Below the pieces are notes generated by a model. It did not search any database, was not told where the DNA came from, and saw nothing but the letters and a program-made list of their open reading frames with translations. This document shows, in pieces, positions 34,208-45,900 of a stretch of 64,000 nt of DNA. The stretch comes from Leptidea sinapis (Eukaryota > Arthropoda > Insecta > Lepidoptera > Pieridae), in NCBI RefSeq assembly GCF_905404315.1, contig NC_066288.1, forward strand, positions 11,432,501-11,496,500, written 5' to 3'. The position numbers and the translations under genes were made by a program. Numbering within the stretch: position 1 is the first letter of the stretch; each line of letters starts with the position of its first letter.

Positions 34208-34591
34208 GAAAATTAGGCAAATACAATCGAGGGAATGAAATGATGCTCACAATAAGTATTTGAAAATTGTAACAGAGAAGACAAAAACGAATGAACAATA
34301 TGCCCTCATGTTGAAAAAATATCTGAAAATACTTCAACAATTGATGAGGCTGTATGGTCTATGATTTTTGCCTGGCCCGAAAGGGATGGAATAAAAAAAA
34401 TTAACCAACCATAACTGACCATGACATATGACAGTCAGATATAGAAATATTTCTTTGAAAGACATGAGACGGAGAAGATTTTTTATTTTAGCATTTTAAG
34501 TCAATATTTATACTCTGATCACTGTTAAATTTGATCGTTCGGTTACCTATTTTTAACTTTTTAAATATATATAACAGGAAAAAGAATTACA

Positions 34592-35312
34592 ATGAACCAT
34601 AAACTCCTAAAAGTATTAAGTCCATTAACTACACTAACGAGATCAAAAGGTTTTCTGCATCCTGGTGGAATTAGATATCCTGGAGGCATTCTTTACTATC
34701 CTAGGTCTAAATGGTGTTTATTATTGCTTTTCTTATTTATAGTATATTTAAAAAAAACTAACAAACTCTTCTGTTTATAGATACCCGGATTACAAAGAAC
34801 CTGAATGTACACCATCTAAATTATTTAGGGTTCAACTTATAAAATCAACTAGACATCAACCATGGTGGGAGAAAAAAATTTTAGGAGAGCTTAAAATTTA
34901 TTCTGTGGTAAGTTTTAACAAAACAATTTTGTTTATTTAGACAAAGTATTATAAGTATATATCAATCCACTGTTTGTAGCCTGTTTCTAATTTTAAAATG
35001 TATTACATTTTCCAGAATCAAATGGCAATAGTAAAAAACATCCCAGAAATAAATGCAAAACTTTGGAAAGTTAAACATTTAATTAAAATAACACCAATCA
35101 CATTTCCATATGGAGAGCCAACAGAGAATGATATTAAGCACACGGTTTTAAAAGAAAATGGAGAATGTATTGTTATAAAGGAATTAAAACCAGATGTAAA
35201 GAGAGTAGAAGCACTTGAAAGTTTTGAAAAGGATCCAAAAAGAATGGATTCTACTACCATAGTAAGGGATTCAAGACTCAAATGGGTGACAGGCTCTAAT
35301 GGGGGCTACTAA
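34592..35312 (+). CDS. mRpL30: Mitochondrial ribosomal protein L30 (uL30m), 3 exons
   Basis: Exons 34592-34704, 34781-34907 and 35016-35312 (TAA) give 178 residues. The borders are GT/AG and the phases fit. The N-terminus MNHKLLKVLSPLTTLTRSKG is basic and amphipathic, as expected for mitochondrial import. The core has KLFRVQLIKSTRHQPWWEKK and the next exon NQMAIVKNIPEINAKLWKVK followed by HLIKITPITFPYG. The pattern 'V-x-x-IKS-x-x-x-QP-x-W-x-K... KNIP-x-x-NA-x-L-x-x-VKHL-x-x-I' is the L30 signature. The protein sits in the large subunit of the mitochondrial ribosome. An AATAAA at 35509-35514 may end the transcript. Confidence 0.88.
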
Positions 35313-35508
35313 TGAATAATTACATCCTTAGTACTATTATTAAATATGTTTAGAATCCTTATTAGTTTTACTTATTATTGCTAAAATAAGTACTGCAGAT
35401 GCTGTCTCATGGACTTAAATAACAAATGTAAACTATTGTAATATCAGCATTTTATTATATTATGTACATTATATTAAAAAGTGGAGTGTTCCCATCCTTA
35501 TAGTGTCA

Positions 35509-35514
35509 AATAAA
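35509..35514 (+). terminator. mRpL30: Candidate mRpL30 polyadenylation signal
   Basis: An AATAAA hexamer lies 197 bases after the mRpL30 stop codon, between the two convergent genes. Confidence 0.45.
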
Positions 35515-35974
35515 CAATTCAGCCTAGCAAAACTCTAAGAAAAAAGTAATTCACTTGATTGTATGAAACCGGCAGTCATTGATAGATTGCCAGATGACAG
35601 CTATTATCTTGTTTAAAACAGAGATAGCTGAAATCCACTACATTTTAAGAAACTGTTCGCTTTCAAACTTAGCCGGATTATACTTTGATCAATCCCAATA
35701 CTGTAATTACTTCTATTTCAAACTTATGTCAAATAGCTGCATGTTTCATACTAAACTAAATTTTAATTTTTAGTTAGGTAGTCCCGCCTCTCATTACATA
35801 GTATTGACATCCTCTTTGAAAAAATTTTGTGTAGGTATTTAGCAAGGCAACCCTTTATGAGAAATATATAAATTGACAAAAATTGGCATTTCACAATCTA
35901 TTAGTCTGTCTTAATGACTACACCAAAATATACTCTTAAATATTTTTACAATTTTTGTACTTTGAAACAAAATA

Positions 35975-36616
35975 TTAATCATTTTCTTCAGGTTTTTTCT
36001 TGTACAATAAGTAATTCAAACATTCAGGTGTCTTGAAATAATTTTCTAACAGAATTCCATGTTTATCTCCGAGGCCATATCTTGACTCACCCCAAGTAAC
36101 AACAAATGTTGGACTAAGTCTCTTAAATTCATTCAAATGAAATTTATGTTTTTTTATGGAATTGTACCAATGCCCTCTAAATATTGCTATGTACTCATCA
36201 CCATTTTGATACAAGCGTACCACATATTTTGAAAGTAATATCTTAACAGCAATATGAAATACACAAAATGCCACCAAATACACTAAACATTCAGAAGCAT
36301 TGTTAGCAATTACGACACCATTTCCCAATAATACTGGATCATTCATTGTATTAACATCAAATGAAAACAATGCATAGTATAGTGCTGAAACTGCAAAAAA
36401 ACTTGATGAAAATGTGAGGTAAGCTGTGGCAACATTTATACCATTCTCCATGGGTGCTTTATAAATAAGGTTCCAATTTGCTGATACTTCATCCTTTTTT
36501 CTGTACTTATTTTGTGTTTCTGAAAACTTAATTGGATGATGTCCTGTAAATTTTGCATGACAAATTTTATGAATAGATTTGAATTGTATTTCACGAAATA
36601 ACCGCATACAATTCAT
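35975..36616 (-). CDS. Two-helix membrane protein, TMEM186-like
   Basis: A single-exon frame of 213 residues on the minus strand. The N-terminus MNCMRLFREIQFKSIHKICH is basic and could target mitochondria. WNLIYKAPM is followed by two hydrophobic segments at about residues 62-85 (ATAYLTFSSSFFAVSALYYA) and 105-128 (SECLVYLVAFCVFHIAVKIL). A soluble tail contains KYVVRLYQNGDEYIAIFRGH and KHGILLENYF. The length, the IYK/MFYRF-like start, the two helices and the tail match the plan of TMEM186, a mitochondrial complex I assembly factor. TMEM223- or TMEM70-type proteins are alternatives. It converges with mRpL30, with about 660 bases between stops. Confidence 0.55.
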   Translation of the reverse strand: MNCMRLFREIQFKSIHKICHAKFTGHHPIKFSETQNKYRKKDEVSANWNLIYKAPMENGINVATAYLTFSSSFFAVSALYYALFSFDVNTMNDPVLLGNGVVIANNASECLVYLVAFCVFHIAVKILLSKYVVRLYQNGDEYIAIFRGHWYNSIKKHKFHLNEFKRLSPTFVVTWGESRYGLGDKHGILLENYFKTPECLNYLLYKKKPEEND

Positions 36617-37389
36617 TTTTCGCCAAAATCCAAGCTTTCCAGATATTATTTATGTTAAATTGTTATTGTTGTGGTAATAGTTTTAAATATAGGTTAATTT
36701 TTTACAAAATTGTAAACAATCAGCTATTTTGATTTCACAATCGTACTGTTGGCGTTGACGGTTGACCAAAGAACACTGCGTTGACAGTTGGCCTGTGGCC
36801 AACTGCTAGCTTAAGTCATATCTAGTCTTAGTTACTTTTATTTATTTAGAGCATTGGTAAAAAGACCATCAGCTCAAACCAAAATACAATAGAAGAACAA
36901 TGACGTTCATACATATCATTCGCAGTCTGATAGCGGAACGGAAAAAGTGTGCTTAAAGACAATTTAGGCATGCTTTTCTCCTTAGTCGTGTGTCAACTGC
37001 GTGTCAAACAACAAGCCGAAGTGTGCTATAAAAAGTGCTCAAATAATACATTACATCGTAAAAAAAAAATTGTGTGACTTATCAACGTTAAGTTTATTTT
37101 ATTTATATAAGATAGGTCGGCAAAAAGCGTAAATAATTTAGTAAAACGAATTTTTTTCATTAAATATGGAAAAATTATTGACAAGTAGGATAGGGATGTG
37201 CCCTATCTCTCCCGCTTATCAGAATGGGACAGATGAAAGGACGCGATAAGCACACAGTCAGAAATGAAAATTATAGAGTCACTCTTTCTTAAAGGCCCAG
37301 TAAACAATGATTAACAAAATTGTATTTTGTGTACAGAAATTCATTGCCAGTGAATATGAATGTCTAGCAAGAACGTGAACAATTTTTTT
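36617..37389. other. Upstream region of the TMEM186-like gene
   Basis: AT-rich sequence with no reading frame that resembles a protein. The minus-strand promoter of the gene at 35975-36616 should lie in its first few hundred bases. Confidence 0.4.
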
Positions 37390-38590
37390 TTATTTATGGA
37401 AAAAGGCGGACAATCGAGCGTACGGCTCACCTGGTGTTAAGTGATCACCGCCGCCCAAATTCTCATGCAACAACAAAGGAATCACATAGCGTTGCTGGCC
37501 TATAAGGAAAGTGTACGTGTTTTTTTTGAAGGTATCCATGTCATATCGTCCCGGAAACACCGCACAAGGAAGTTCATTCCACAGCTTTGTAGTAGGTGGA
37601 AGAAGCTGCTAGAAAATCGGACTATAGTAGACCGCCACACATCCATATGGTGGGGATGAAATCCTAACTTGTGGCGTGTCGTGTGAAGCTGGAATTCAGG
37701 CAAGAATCTGGTGAAACAACAAATGGGGTTTTTTTAGTGGTTAACGCGCAAACTTGAGTCTTCTGGGGGTTAAATTGGACAAGGTTCTATTGACCCCATT
37801 CCGCGACCTCTTCGAGAGAGGACTCGATAGAAGACACAAGTTTCTTCCGGCACTGGTGAACGATTTCCCGAGAGAGACCTGCATGGCCCGTGTATACGGC
37901 ATCATCAGTGCATCTGTTGTCTGCATAGCAATGTATGTTGGAGGTGTCCAACATATCATTGATTTGCAGAAGAAAAAGCGTGGGAGAGAGCACACAGCCT
38001 TGGGGCACTGCAGCGTTCACAGGCTTGGGATTCGAGCAATAACCGTCGATAATAACCAATGAGGAAGCTGGAGGTCCACATGCAAAAGCTCTCGGGAAAC
38101 CCAAATGATTGAAGTTTTGAGAGAAGCGCCTTGTGCCATACACGCTCAAAGGCGTTCGCTATATCCAAGCTAACTGCCAGGCCTTCCCCCTTGCTTTCGA
38201 CAGCCGCCGCCCATATATGTGTTAAGTATACCAGAAGATCATCTGCGATCGACCATGGCGAAAACCGTACTGTCTTGATGCTCTATGCGTGAACTGTACT
38301 TCAGGCATAGAGCTTTGACACTGCGGGATGGTCGGTGGTGTGATGTTTTTCCGTTGTCGTCAAGAGTTGGAGGCAAAAAGAGTGTACAGGAGATCGGCAT
38401 TCTCTTTTGCCGTATGGGACAGGGTGTCATTCCTTATGTGCAATGGCGGCAGGGATGGCTGGTTGAAGTTACCAAGAACAGCTTTTGACAACGACCAGAA
38501 CTTGCGTGTTCCGGTCGGGTAACTGGAAAGCTGCTCGCCGATTTTGATGACGTGCTTCGATTTCGCACAGTTACAAACAATTACAAACTA
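37390..38590 (-). pseudogene. LINE C: deleted Jockey-like reverse transcriptase
   Basis: Minus-strand frames show, in order, MDIANAFERVWHKALLSKLQ (38168-38100) and VNAAVPQGCVLSPTLFLLQI. A damaged catalytic box (YADN in place of YADD) follows. After an internal deletion near 37720 comes the C-terminal tail (HTTRHKLGFHPHHMDVWRST). The 3' UTR ends at about 37390 beside an A-run. Frameshifts and the altered box make it inactive. Confidence 0.7.
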
Positions 38591-38929
38591 GTGCTATTTA
38601 CTCGGTATCACAGACGTTTCGTAACCTACTGATAATTGATACTTATTTGCAAGTTTTTTTTAATTACGCATAGGCTTACTCACGTTCTAAGCGTTATTCC
38701 ACTCCATTGAGTCCCACCGCTGGGATAGTTTTTTGTGTTTATTGGTAGATATTGATAGGAGGCTATAATGTACGACGTCATGATGATGTTATTAGTATTC
38801 AAAGTCAAATAATCTTAATTCAATTAGGCTTAAACTAAGAACTTTGAATAGTTACTATAAATATTTGTTTTAAATGACTGAATTTACCATATTATTATGT
38901 TCGGAAAAAATTGAGCTCGTGAGATCATT

Positions 38930-39600
38930 AACGGCCACTTTTTTAACCAACTTCAAAAAAGAAGGAGGTTGAACCGATACCGACGTCAATAAACGTCGGT
39001 ATGTTTTTGAAGAGTTACTTCTTTATCGACGTATGAGAGAAATTTTATAGCCATTCGTCACGGTTTTAGGTTACGCGCCATTTTTTTTAAATCCAAGATG
39101 GCCGCGCGCAAATTTAAGATTTGAACAATATCGAATCTAAGGCTCTCGAGGGTGCAGAGAACGAATTTGGCATCATATTTGAAATCCAAGATGGCTGCCG
39201 CGCAAATGTATGATTTCAACGATTTTATTTCCATGTGGCACAACAATTTCCGAAAGGTAACCTAGGCCCATAAGTTGTTTTGCATTAGGGTTATCATTAT
39301 AATCACCACGCATACGTATAGCCCCAAAAGAATTTTTCACCGCATCCATCTTCGATTTAAAAAATGATCCCAATTCGTTCTTTGCATGGTGGCCAACTTG
39401 GATTTCAAAGATAACCCCACTAACTGCACCCTCGAGAACCTCGGATACGATATCCATATTGTTGAAATCATAAGTTTGCGCGGCGGCCACCTTTGATTTA
39501 AAAAATGATCGGAAATTCGTTCTCTGCACCCTCAAGAACCTCGGATACGATATCCATATAATTGGTGAAATCATAATTTGGCGCGTCGGCTTATTTAATA
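38930..39600. repeat. Dispersed repeat with internal near-duplications
   Basis: CCTCGGATACGATATCCATA appears at about 39440 and 39539. Words such as CCAAGATGGC, GCGCAAATTTA and AAAAAATGATC recur through the block. The left end has CAACTTCAAAAAAGAAGGAG and CGACGTCAATAAACGTCGG, a short palindrome. A 133-codon minus-strand frame runs through it but looks like repeat sequence, not protein. Confidence 0.55.
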
Positions 39601-42480
39601 GTTTTATTAATAATCTCGCTTTTTCGTTTCATCGAGTTTCAAATCACAACGATTCTAAACAAGTTTCAATTCAATAAAATAATACATATTTATATAATGC
39701 AATACATTTATAATTATAGATTAATATAAAACAATATGTAATGTTATTGTCACTCCCTATAATTAACAAATTTATTTCTATTACTACGTGTTGTTTTTAT
39801 TAAATTATAAATTTATATTTTATTTCTTCTTTCTTATTACATATAATCTAGTATTTCTCACAACTTACCGATTTGGGGAAATGTCTATTCACTTGCAACA
39901 TTATTTGGCTGTGTGTGTGCGTGTTGGCGAATGTAAGTACGTGAGGCTCACGCACACATTAATCATAATGTTACTTCTTTAATGACAGGAACTATGAATG
40001 AAACTATCTTTCTGAGCGTTATTATTCTATGGGTAAATTGTACATTCATAGCTGGCAACATATTTTTTAATGGCGTTTGTTTTATTTACAAAATATTTTG
40101 CTGTTTTGAAGGATGTATTAGCTTAAATTAAAAGTTGTGAAGTAAGTAATTTTTATTGTAAGACGCTTTGTGACACCCTTTCACTGCACAGTAATTCATT
40201 TTGCAATTAAATTTTGCGCACTGATTGTCCTGGAAGTTGACAGAATGACACTGACGCGGCGGGAAACGTATGTGGTCATAAAGGACCACATTGAAACTGC
40301 TTCATTTCGCTTGGGACTACTCGCGTTCTAAGCGTAATTATTCTAAGTTAAAATCAGGCGAACAGGGTAAGAAATATCACCTCTATACAACCCAAATTCG
40401 GGATCCCTGAAGAAACCTAATGTTCCTTTCACCAAGTCGCCCAAAGAAAACGACTGGTAACGAAAACGCAAGATTGATCATTACTTTCTAATTGCTATAT
40501 TTCACGGGGGCGCATCCAGTCGCCGCTACCAACAAAATGTATACAGCTCTATAGGGAGTTACTCACCTTGTGTCCGTTGGAGGCGCGTCCAGCTCAGACG
40601 CGTCATAACTCTGGTGTCTAGTCTGGTAGCTTACGGACACCACGTTGGCGCGTCTGGTTGCGCCACCATGGTGTCCTAGTGAAACATAGCCTTAAGTGTG
40701 CAGATCACATCTGTAGATTATAATTATTAGTTCTTGTTTCGCGTTATCAATTAAAACGAAAGTTTCAATTTAGGTTATTTATTGAGGAAAACGAAAACAT
40801 GAACAATAGATAAAACTATTATGATATTACAAGTAATGATTTAATTGAAATATAATTACATACTAATTGGAAACGAGAATAATATAAGTAGTATAGGTAC
40901 ATAAAACACTTAAAACTTAAATTTAAATAAATCAACAAAGTTTATTTGATAAATATGAAATTAGTCTATTTGATAATAATATATGTAAATTAATATACTT
41001 TTATGACATTGAATTTGTTAATATTATACATAGGTACTAAATGAATTATTAAGTTATTTACGTCTCATATTATAATATTATATAAGTATTAAAATTTCAT
41101 TTTATAAATATTATTGATATCATTGTGAAATCCGACATGTTTCAATATAACAGTACGATTAGTGTTTAGACAATTTTGTAACATATTTTGCATGTCAATT
41201 GACGAAACATATTGGATTATCCATTATATTGTTAACACCTTAAGTACAATGTTTCCTGCAAATAAATTTCATTTCATTTCATTTCATTTCAAGAATAACA
41301 ACATAATAATAATACAATAGAATAGATCCTTCGAAGTAATTATAATTTACAGTTATTAAAACATATCTTTTTTTATTGTAAATTATAAAAAAACAATAAT
41401 TTTTCTTATTTAAGCTACAACCAAAACCCGTATTAACTAGTAAAACTTAATCCCTTTGTTTCAGCTTGAATTACTTAGCTAGAAATAAAAATTTGTTGTG
41501 TAATAATCAATATTATGGCAATTATCTGTTTGCCGACAGAAATATTAAACTTCTCGGAATAGTAACTGTCGATTTACTATCGCGATCTGAGTATCGGGTG
41601 CCTCTCATAGCCGTACGGTAGTGAATACTCCGCTGTTGTCAAGCGCATGCTACATGTGCCACCTACAACGGTCGTCATTGGTGAAAATAATAATCGGGTC
41701 ACCGTTTGTTGATTTTATAAATTCTGTTTTATCTTTACGGTTACCAAGACCCGGCCAAATGTTCCAAGTAGATACATAAACCTATATATATACCTACATA
41801 AAGATTAAGTTCATATTCAGTTTGACTAGAATTAAATCTTAGCTACAACAAAGACGTGACGAATTTGAACCAGTAAACACGGATTATATCTAAAGATAAG
41901 GCTGTAAACTTAAAGCTACTTTAGTAAGTTGTAGCTATATATAAATCATTTATAAAATAATTATTGTTACACAGAAAAGATGTTTGGAAAACAAAACAAT
42001 TAATACTGCCTTAAATTTGTCATATAAATGTATAAAAATGGAACTTGTCTCATGAGATCGTACAAATATTATTAAATTTATTTTTAGTTAAGTATATAAA
42101 ATATAAGTAATGTGCAATATTTCAAAAAGGGAACTCTGTGTCACTTTTTAGGCATAAAATTGCGTCAATAGTTTTAGAACTTACCAGTTAAAACTAATTC
42201 AAATTGAATTATGTGTATTATTTTTACTGTAGCGAAAACGATATAATATCATCTTATGATTTCTAACTAAACTTTCTAAAAAATATTGGTGGAAAATTCC
42301 AGAACAGAATGTATTTTATAATAGAAAACGTGTTCACGCACGGCTGCCAACAGCGTCAAAACTAAAACTCATATGTTTTTTTTTTCAAATCCACCACTTT
42401 CGTTTTTGGCTCTTAGACACCGGCGCGCGTACATAATAAGCCAACCGACATAATATAATTGTCTCTGGTGTTTTTAACTT
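39601..42480. other. AT-rich intergenic DNA downstream of ATF6
   Basis: No coding exon was recognised. Small features are a GC-richer patch at 40560-40695 with repeated GGACACCA/TGGTGTC words, and an (ATTTC)n microsatellite at about 41265-41291. Confidence 0.5.
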
Positions 42481-42498
42481 TAAATATTAATTTTGGCG

Positions 42499-42504
42499 TT
42501 TATT
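42499..42504 (-). terminator. Atf6: Candidate ATF6 polyadenylation signal
   Basis: TTTATT on the plus strand (AATAAA on the minus) lies 122 bases beyond the ATF6 stop codon. Confidence 0.4.
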
Positions 42505-42625
42505 TCACCGCCTTATTTCCGTGTCCATTCCGCATCAGTCCTTTGAGCGAGTGCACTTACTTTGACGACAGGATCTGATTGAAACAACTATACCTATACG
42601 TAAAAAAAGACGATCGCCGCGGGTA

Positions 42626-42924
42626 TTAACTAAGAGTTGAATTAAATATATTATAGGGCGACGTAATATTCTGTCTAGGATTAACGTTCTTCACTTCGCG
42701 ATATCTACTAAGTGTTGCGTTATTACTTTCACTGTGTTGACTAGCGTCACTCAACTTCACATGCCCAGGCTTGGGCTTAGGGTTGTCATATACTCCACTT
42801 GTGAAATTCGCGTTGATCTTCCGCAAACTCTTGGGCAGGGACTCGGATTTTAATTTCACTAGTGTTGTGTTCACGACGGAACAATCTATCTGCATCAGGC
42901 TGACGTGATCGCTCAGTATTGAAT
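42626..42924 (-). CDS. Atf6: ATF6 terminal exon: luminal C-terminus
   Basis: It reads DSILSDHVSLMQIDCSVVNT, then LPKSLRKINANFT, and ends NIFNSTLS. This matches the ATF6 luminal motif 'MQIDC-x-V-x-x-T... SLP-x-x-L-R' and has several N-x-S/T sequons. The acceptor is TTTTTTCAG at 42925-42933. A Tc1 element begins at 42952, leaving only 27 intron bases between it and the exon. Confidence 0.92.
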
Positions 42925-45900
42925 CTGAAAAAAGAATATTTATAATTAATACACTGGCCTGCAAAAGTAAGTATCACACTTTTCAAATAATTTTTTTTTC
43001 TTAACTATACAAGGAAGAGATTTAAGATTAAAAACGTTTTGTTGCAAATTTTATAGGCTTTATTTCTTAGAAACTAAAATTATACATTAGTAACATTTTT
43101 AACTTAAAAAAGATAAAACAATGAAAATAGACATTTTTAGTTTAGTGTAAAAAAATTCAACTAAAATGTATTACATGTTATTTAATTTTTAATAACTGGT
43201 ATTGCCTCCTCGAGCTCTGATTACAGCTTCGAGCCGGTTTGTCATACTGAACACTAGGTTTCGGAGCCGATGTTTGGGAATATTCTCCCATTCTTCTACC
43301 GGGGCCTGCTTTAGTGCCCTGAGGGTAGTAGGTGGTGGTCTGCGATTTCTGACTAGCCTCCCAAGCTCATCCCAGGCGTGTTCAATCGGGTTGAGATCAG
43401 GACTTCTTGATGGCCAAGCCATCACGCTGATACCGACCTCCTGAATATACTCTTGTACGATATGAGCCGTGTGTGGCCGGGCATTATCATGCATCAGCAT
43501 CGATCCATCACCCATATTTGCTAAATACGGCCCTGCATACTCATTGAGAATCTCTTGAGCATATCTTTGCCCAGTGATGGTGCCATTTTCTATGGCTACT
43601 AGCTCTGTGCGACCTTCTGAAGATATGCCAGCCCATACATGTACACTGCCTCCACCGTATTGGACTCTTTCTGAGATGCAGGCTTGAAGGTATCGCTCAC
43701 CAGGTCGCCTGTAAACACTTCGCCTTCCATCAGAAGTGTAAAGGGAGAATCGAGACTCATCTGAAAACAAAATTCTTGACCATTCTTCTTCATCCTACTG
43801 CATGTGTTCACGGGGGTTCTCTCGAGTTTTGGGCCACTCGCTGGTCTTCGGGGTTTCAAATTTGCTTCAGCAAGTCTTCTTCTCACTGTACTGTCACTAA
43901 TGTAGTCCCTCCGGGTCTGAAGTAGCTGTTGCTGGACTTCAACTGCATTTTGGTGGCGATTTCTTAACACAGTGGAAATAATATAACGATCTTCTCGGGC
44001 ACTGGTACACCTGGGTCTGCCATTACAAGGTCTCCTCAGATGGTGTCCAGTCTCCTCGTACCTTCGCTTTACCTTCTGGACCGTTCGTACCGTCACACCC
44101 ACCATTCTTGCAGTGCGACGCATACTGATGCCTAGTTCCAGAAAAGCCATGATCCTAGCACATTCTTCAACTGAAAGAGGCATGATAAATAAATGTTATG
44201 TGCTTTTTAGCATAAATTTTTAAAACACGACCCATCGATCTTGAAAAAAATTTAAAACAGAAAGAAAAATGTGAATGGTAAAATTGTAATTCGGAAACGT
44301 CCACTTTGAAAAAGGAATGGTTTTGTTTTTAGTTTTTTTTCCGCCAATTCTTAAAAGAAGGTTACTGACTATAAAGTTTTTATGTACAAAATTTAATTCT
44401 CTTTGGAGTCCTTTTTATTTCGAAAGTATATCTTGTGAACTTAAAACGTTATCCCAATTTTAAAAGTGTGATACTTACTTTTGAAGGCCAGTGTATATAT
44501 ATAAATTTAGGATTAGAGGAAAAAACTTATTGCTCAAAACGTTAATTTGTTTATGAGAGAAACAAACGGACCTTAAACCTAACGGTATTACAAACAGTGA
44601 GTATCTGTAACTGTGACTATGAACTAAGGTAATTTGTAGTTCCACGAATATTTATTTAATAGGAAAACGTTCAAAGTACGATATTAAGTTTACAATCAAA
44701 TTATAGCAAGCGAAATTAAATTATCTATTCATATAAGATACTATACTATAATTACAACAAAAGTTACAATAATATTTTTTTTAAAACACACATTTACACT
44801 ATTATATTATTTATATTTTAATTAATTTAACAAGTTTTCAGTTTCTAAATAATTAAGAGTTTTCAGCCATTTTGTAACGCTAGTCTTACATTCCCTACAT
44901 GTCTTTGTGTATATATTTAAGATTTTATTTGCGGTATTGTATAATAACATACATATAATCACGCCTCTTTCCCGTAGGGGTAGGCAGAGACCACTTCTTT
45001 CCACTTGCTACGATCCTTACTTACTTGTTTCGCTTCGTCCACTTTCATTATTCCTTTCATACATGCTCTTCGGTTTAGGGTACTCTTGACCTGGCAAAGG
45101 CCAGGTAAAGAGTACCAATCAAATCAGGGACGTCTTGTAAAAAGTTCCAAGACGTCCCTGATTTGATCTTGAAACGTCCGCCTAGGTCTTCCCCTTCTAA
45201 CACTTTCATTCACACTGGCATTATACACTTTCTTCGTCAATCGTTCTTCATTCATTCTCTCGACATGGGCAAACATATACAGTCGTGGTCAACTAATTAG
45301 GGACATACAAGATACTGAAGAGAAATAACCGGCTATATACATATAAATATAAAACCCTATTGATTTCTCAGTAACTATTATTTGCATAGTTTGGTCCAAT
45401 TATTATGCAATAAATGGCTGTAAATAAAAGGTTAAATAAATAGAAAAAAGTGTTTAATATAAAAGGTTAACCATGTATTTAAGGCATAATTCTGTAGCTG
45501 GGCATTTAATTAAGCAAAGTAAAGTAAAATGAAAAATAGAGTTAAACAAAACTAGTATTCTGCAGTTTTTTAATTTCTTTAACAACTCCATTTTATTACG
45601 TGTAAAATCAGTACCCAGCAGCAAAGCCTTTGTTAGTAATAACCGCTTGATACCGATGTGGCATAGACATTATCAGTTGCTGACATGTTTCGACAGGTAT
45701 GTTTGCCCATGCCTCACAAAAATCTTCATTAAGTTCATCTAAAGTTGTGGTACGATAAGTGGCAACTTTTTTTTTGAATTCGTGCCAAAGGCGCTCGATT
45801 GGGTTGAGATCCGGGCTATTTACTGGCAAATCTAGCACTCATACCGACTGACTGTTAAGAAACGACTTGACTGAACGAGTGGTATGTAATATGTTTCGGG

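Larger units (their letters stand above)
32479..34591. other. Intergenic region between divergent Ana2/STIL and mRpL30
   Basis: About 2.1 kb of AT-rich sequence with two inverted repeats (33431-33511 and 34176-34207). Promoters of both flanking genes should be here, but no TATA or Initiator sequence stands out. Confidence 0.5.

Noticed and set aside
39173..39574. A 133-codon minus-strand frame as a gene
   Set aside because: The frame follows internal repeat units of a dispersed non-coding element, so the openness reflects repetition.
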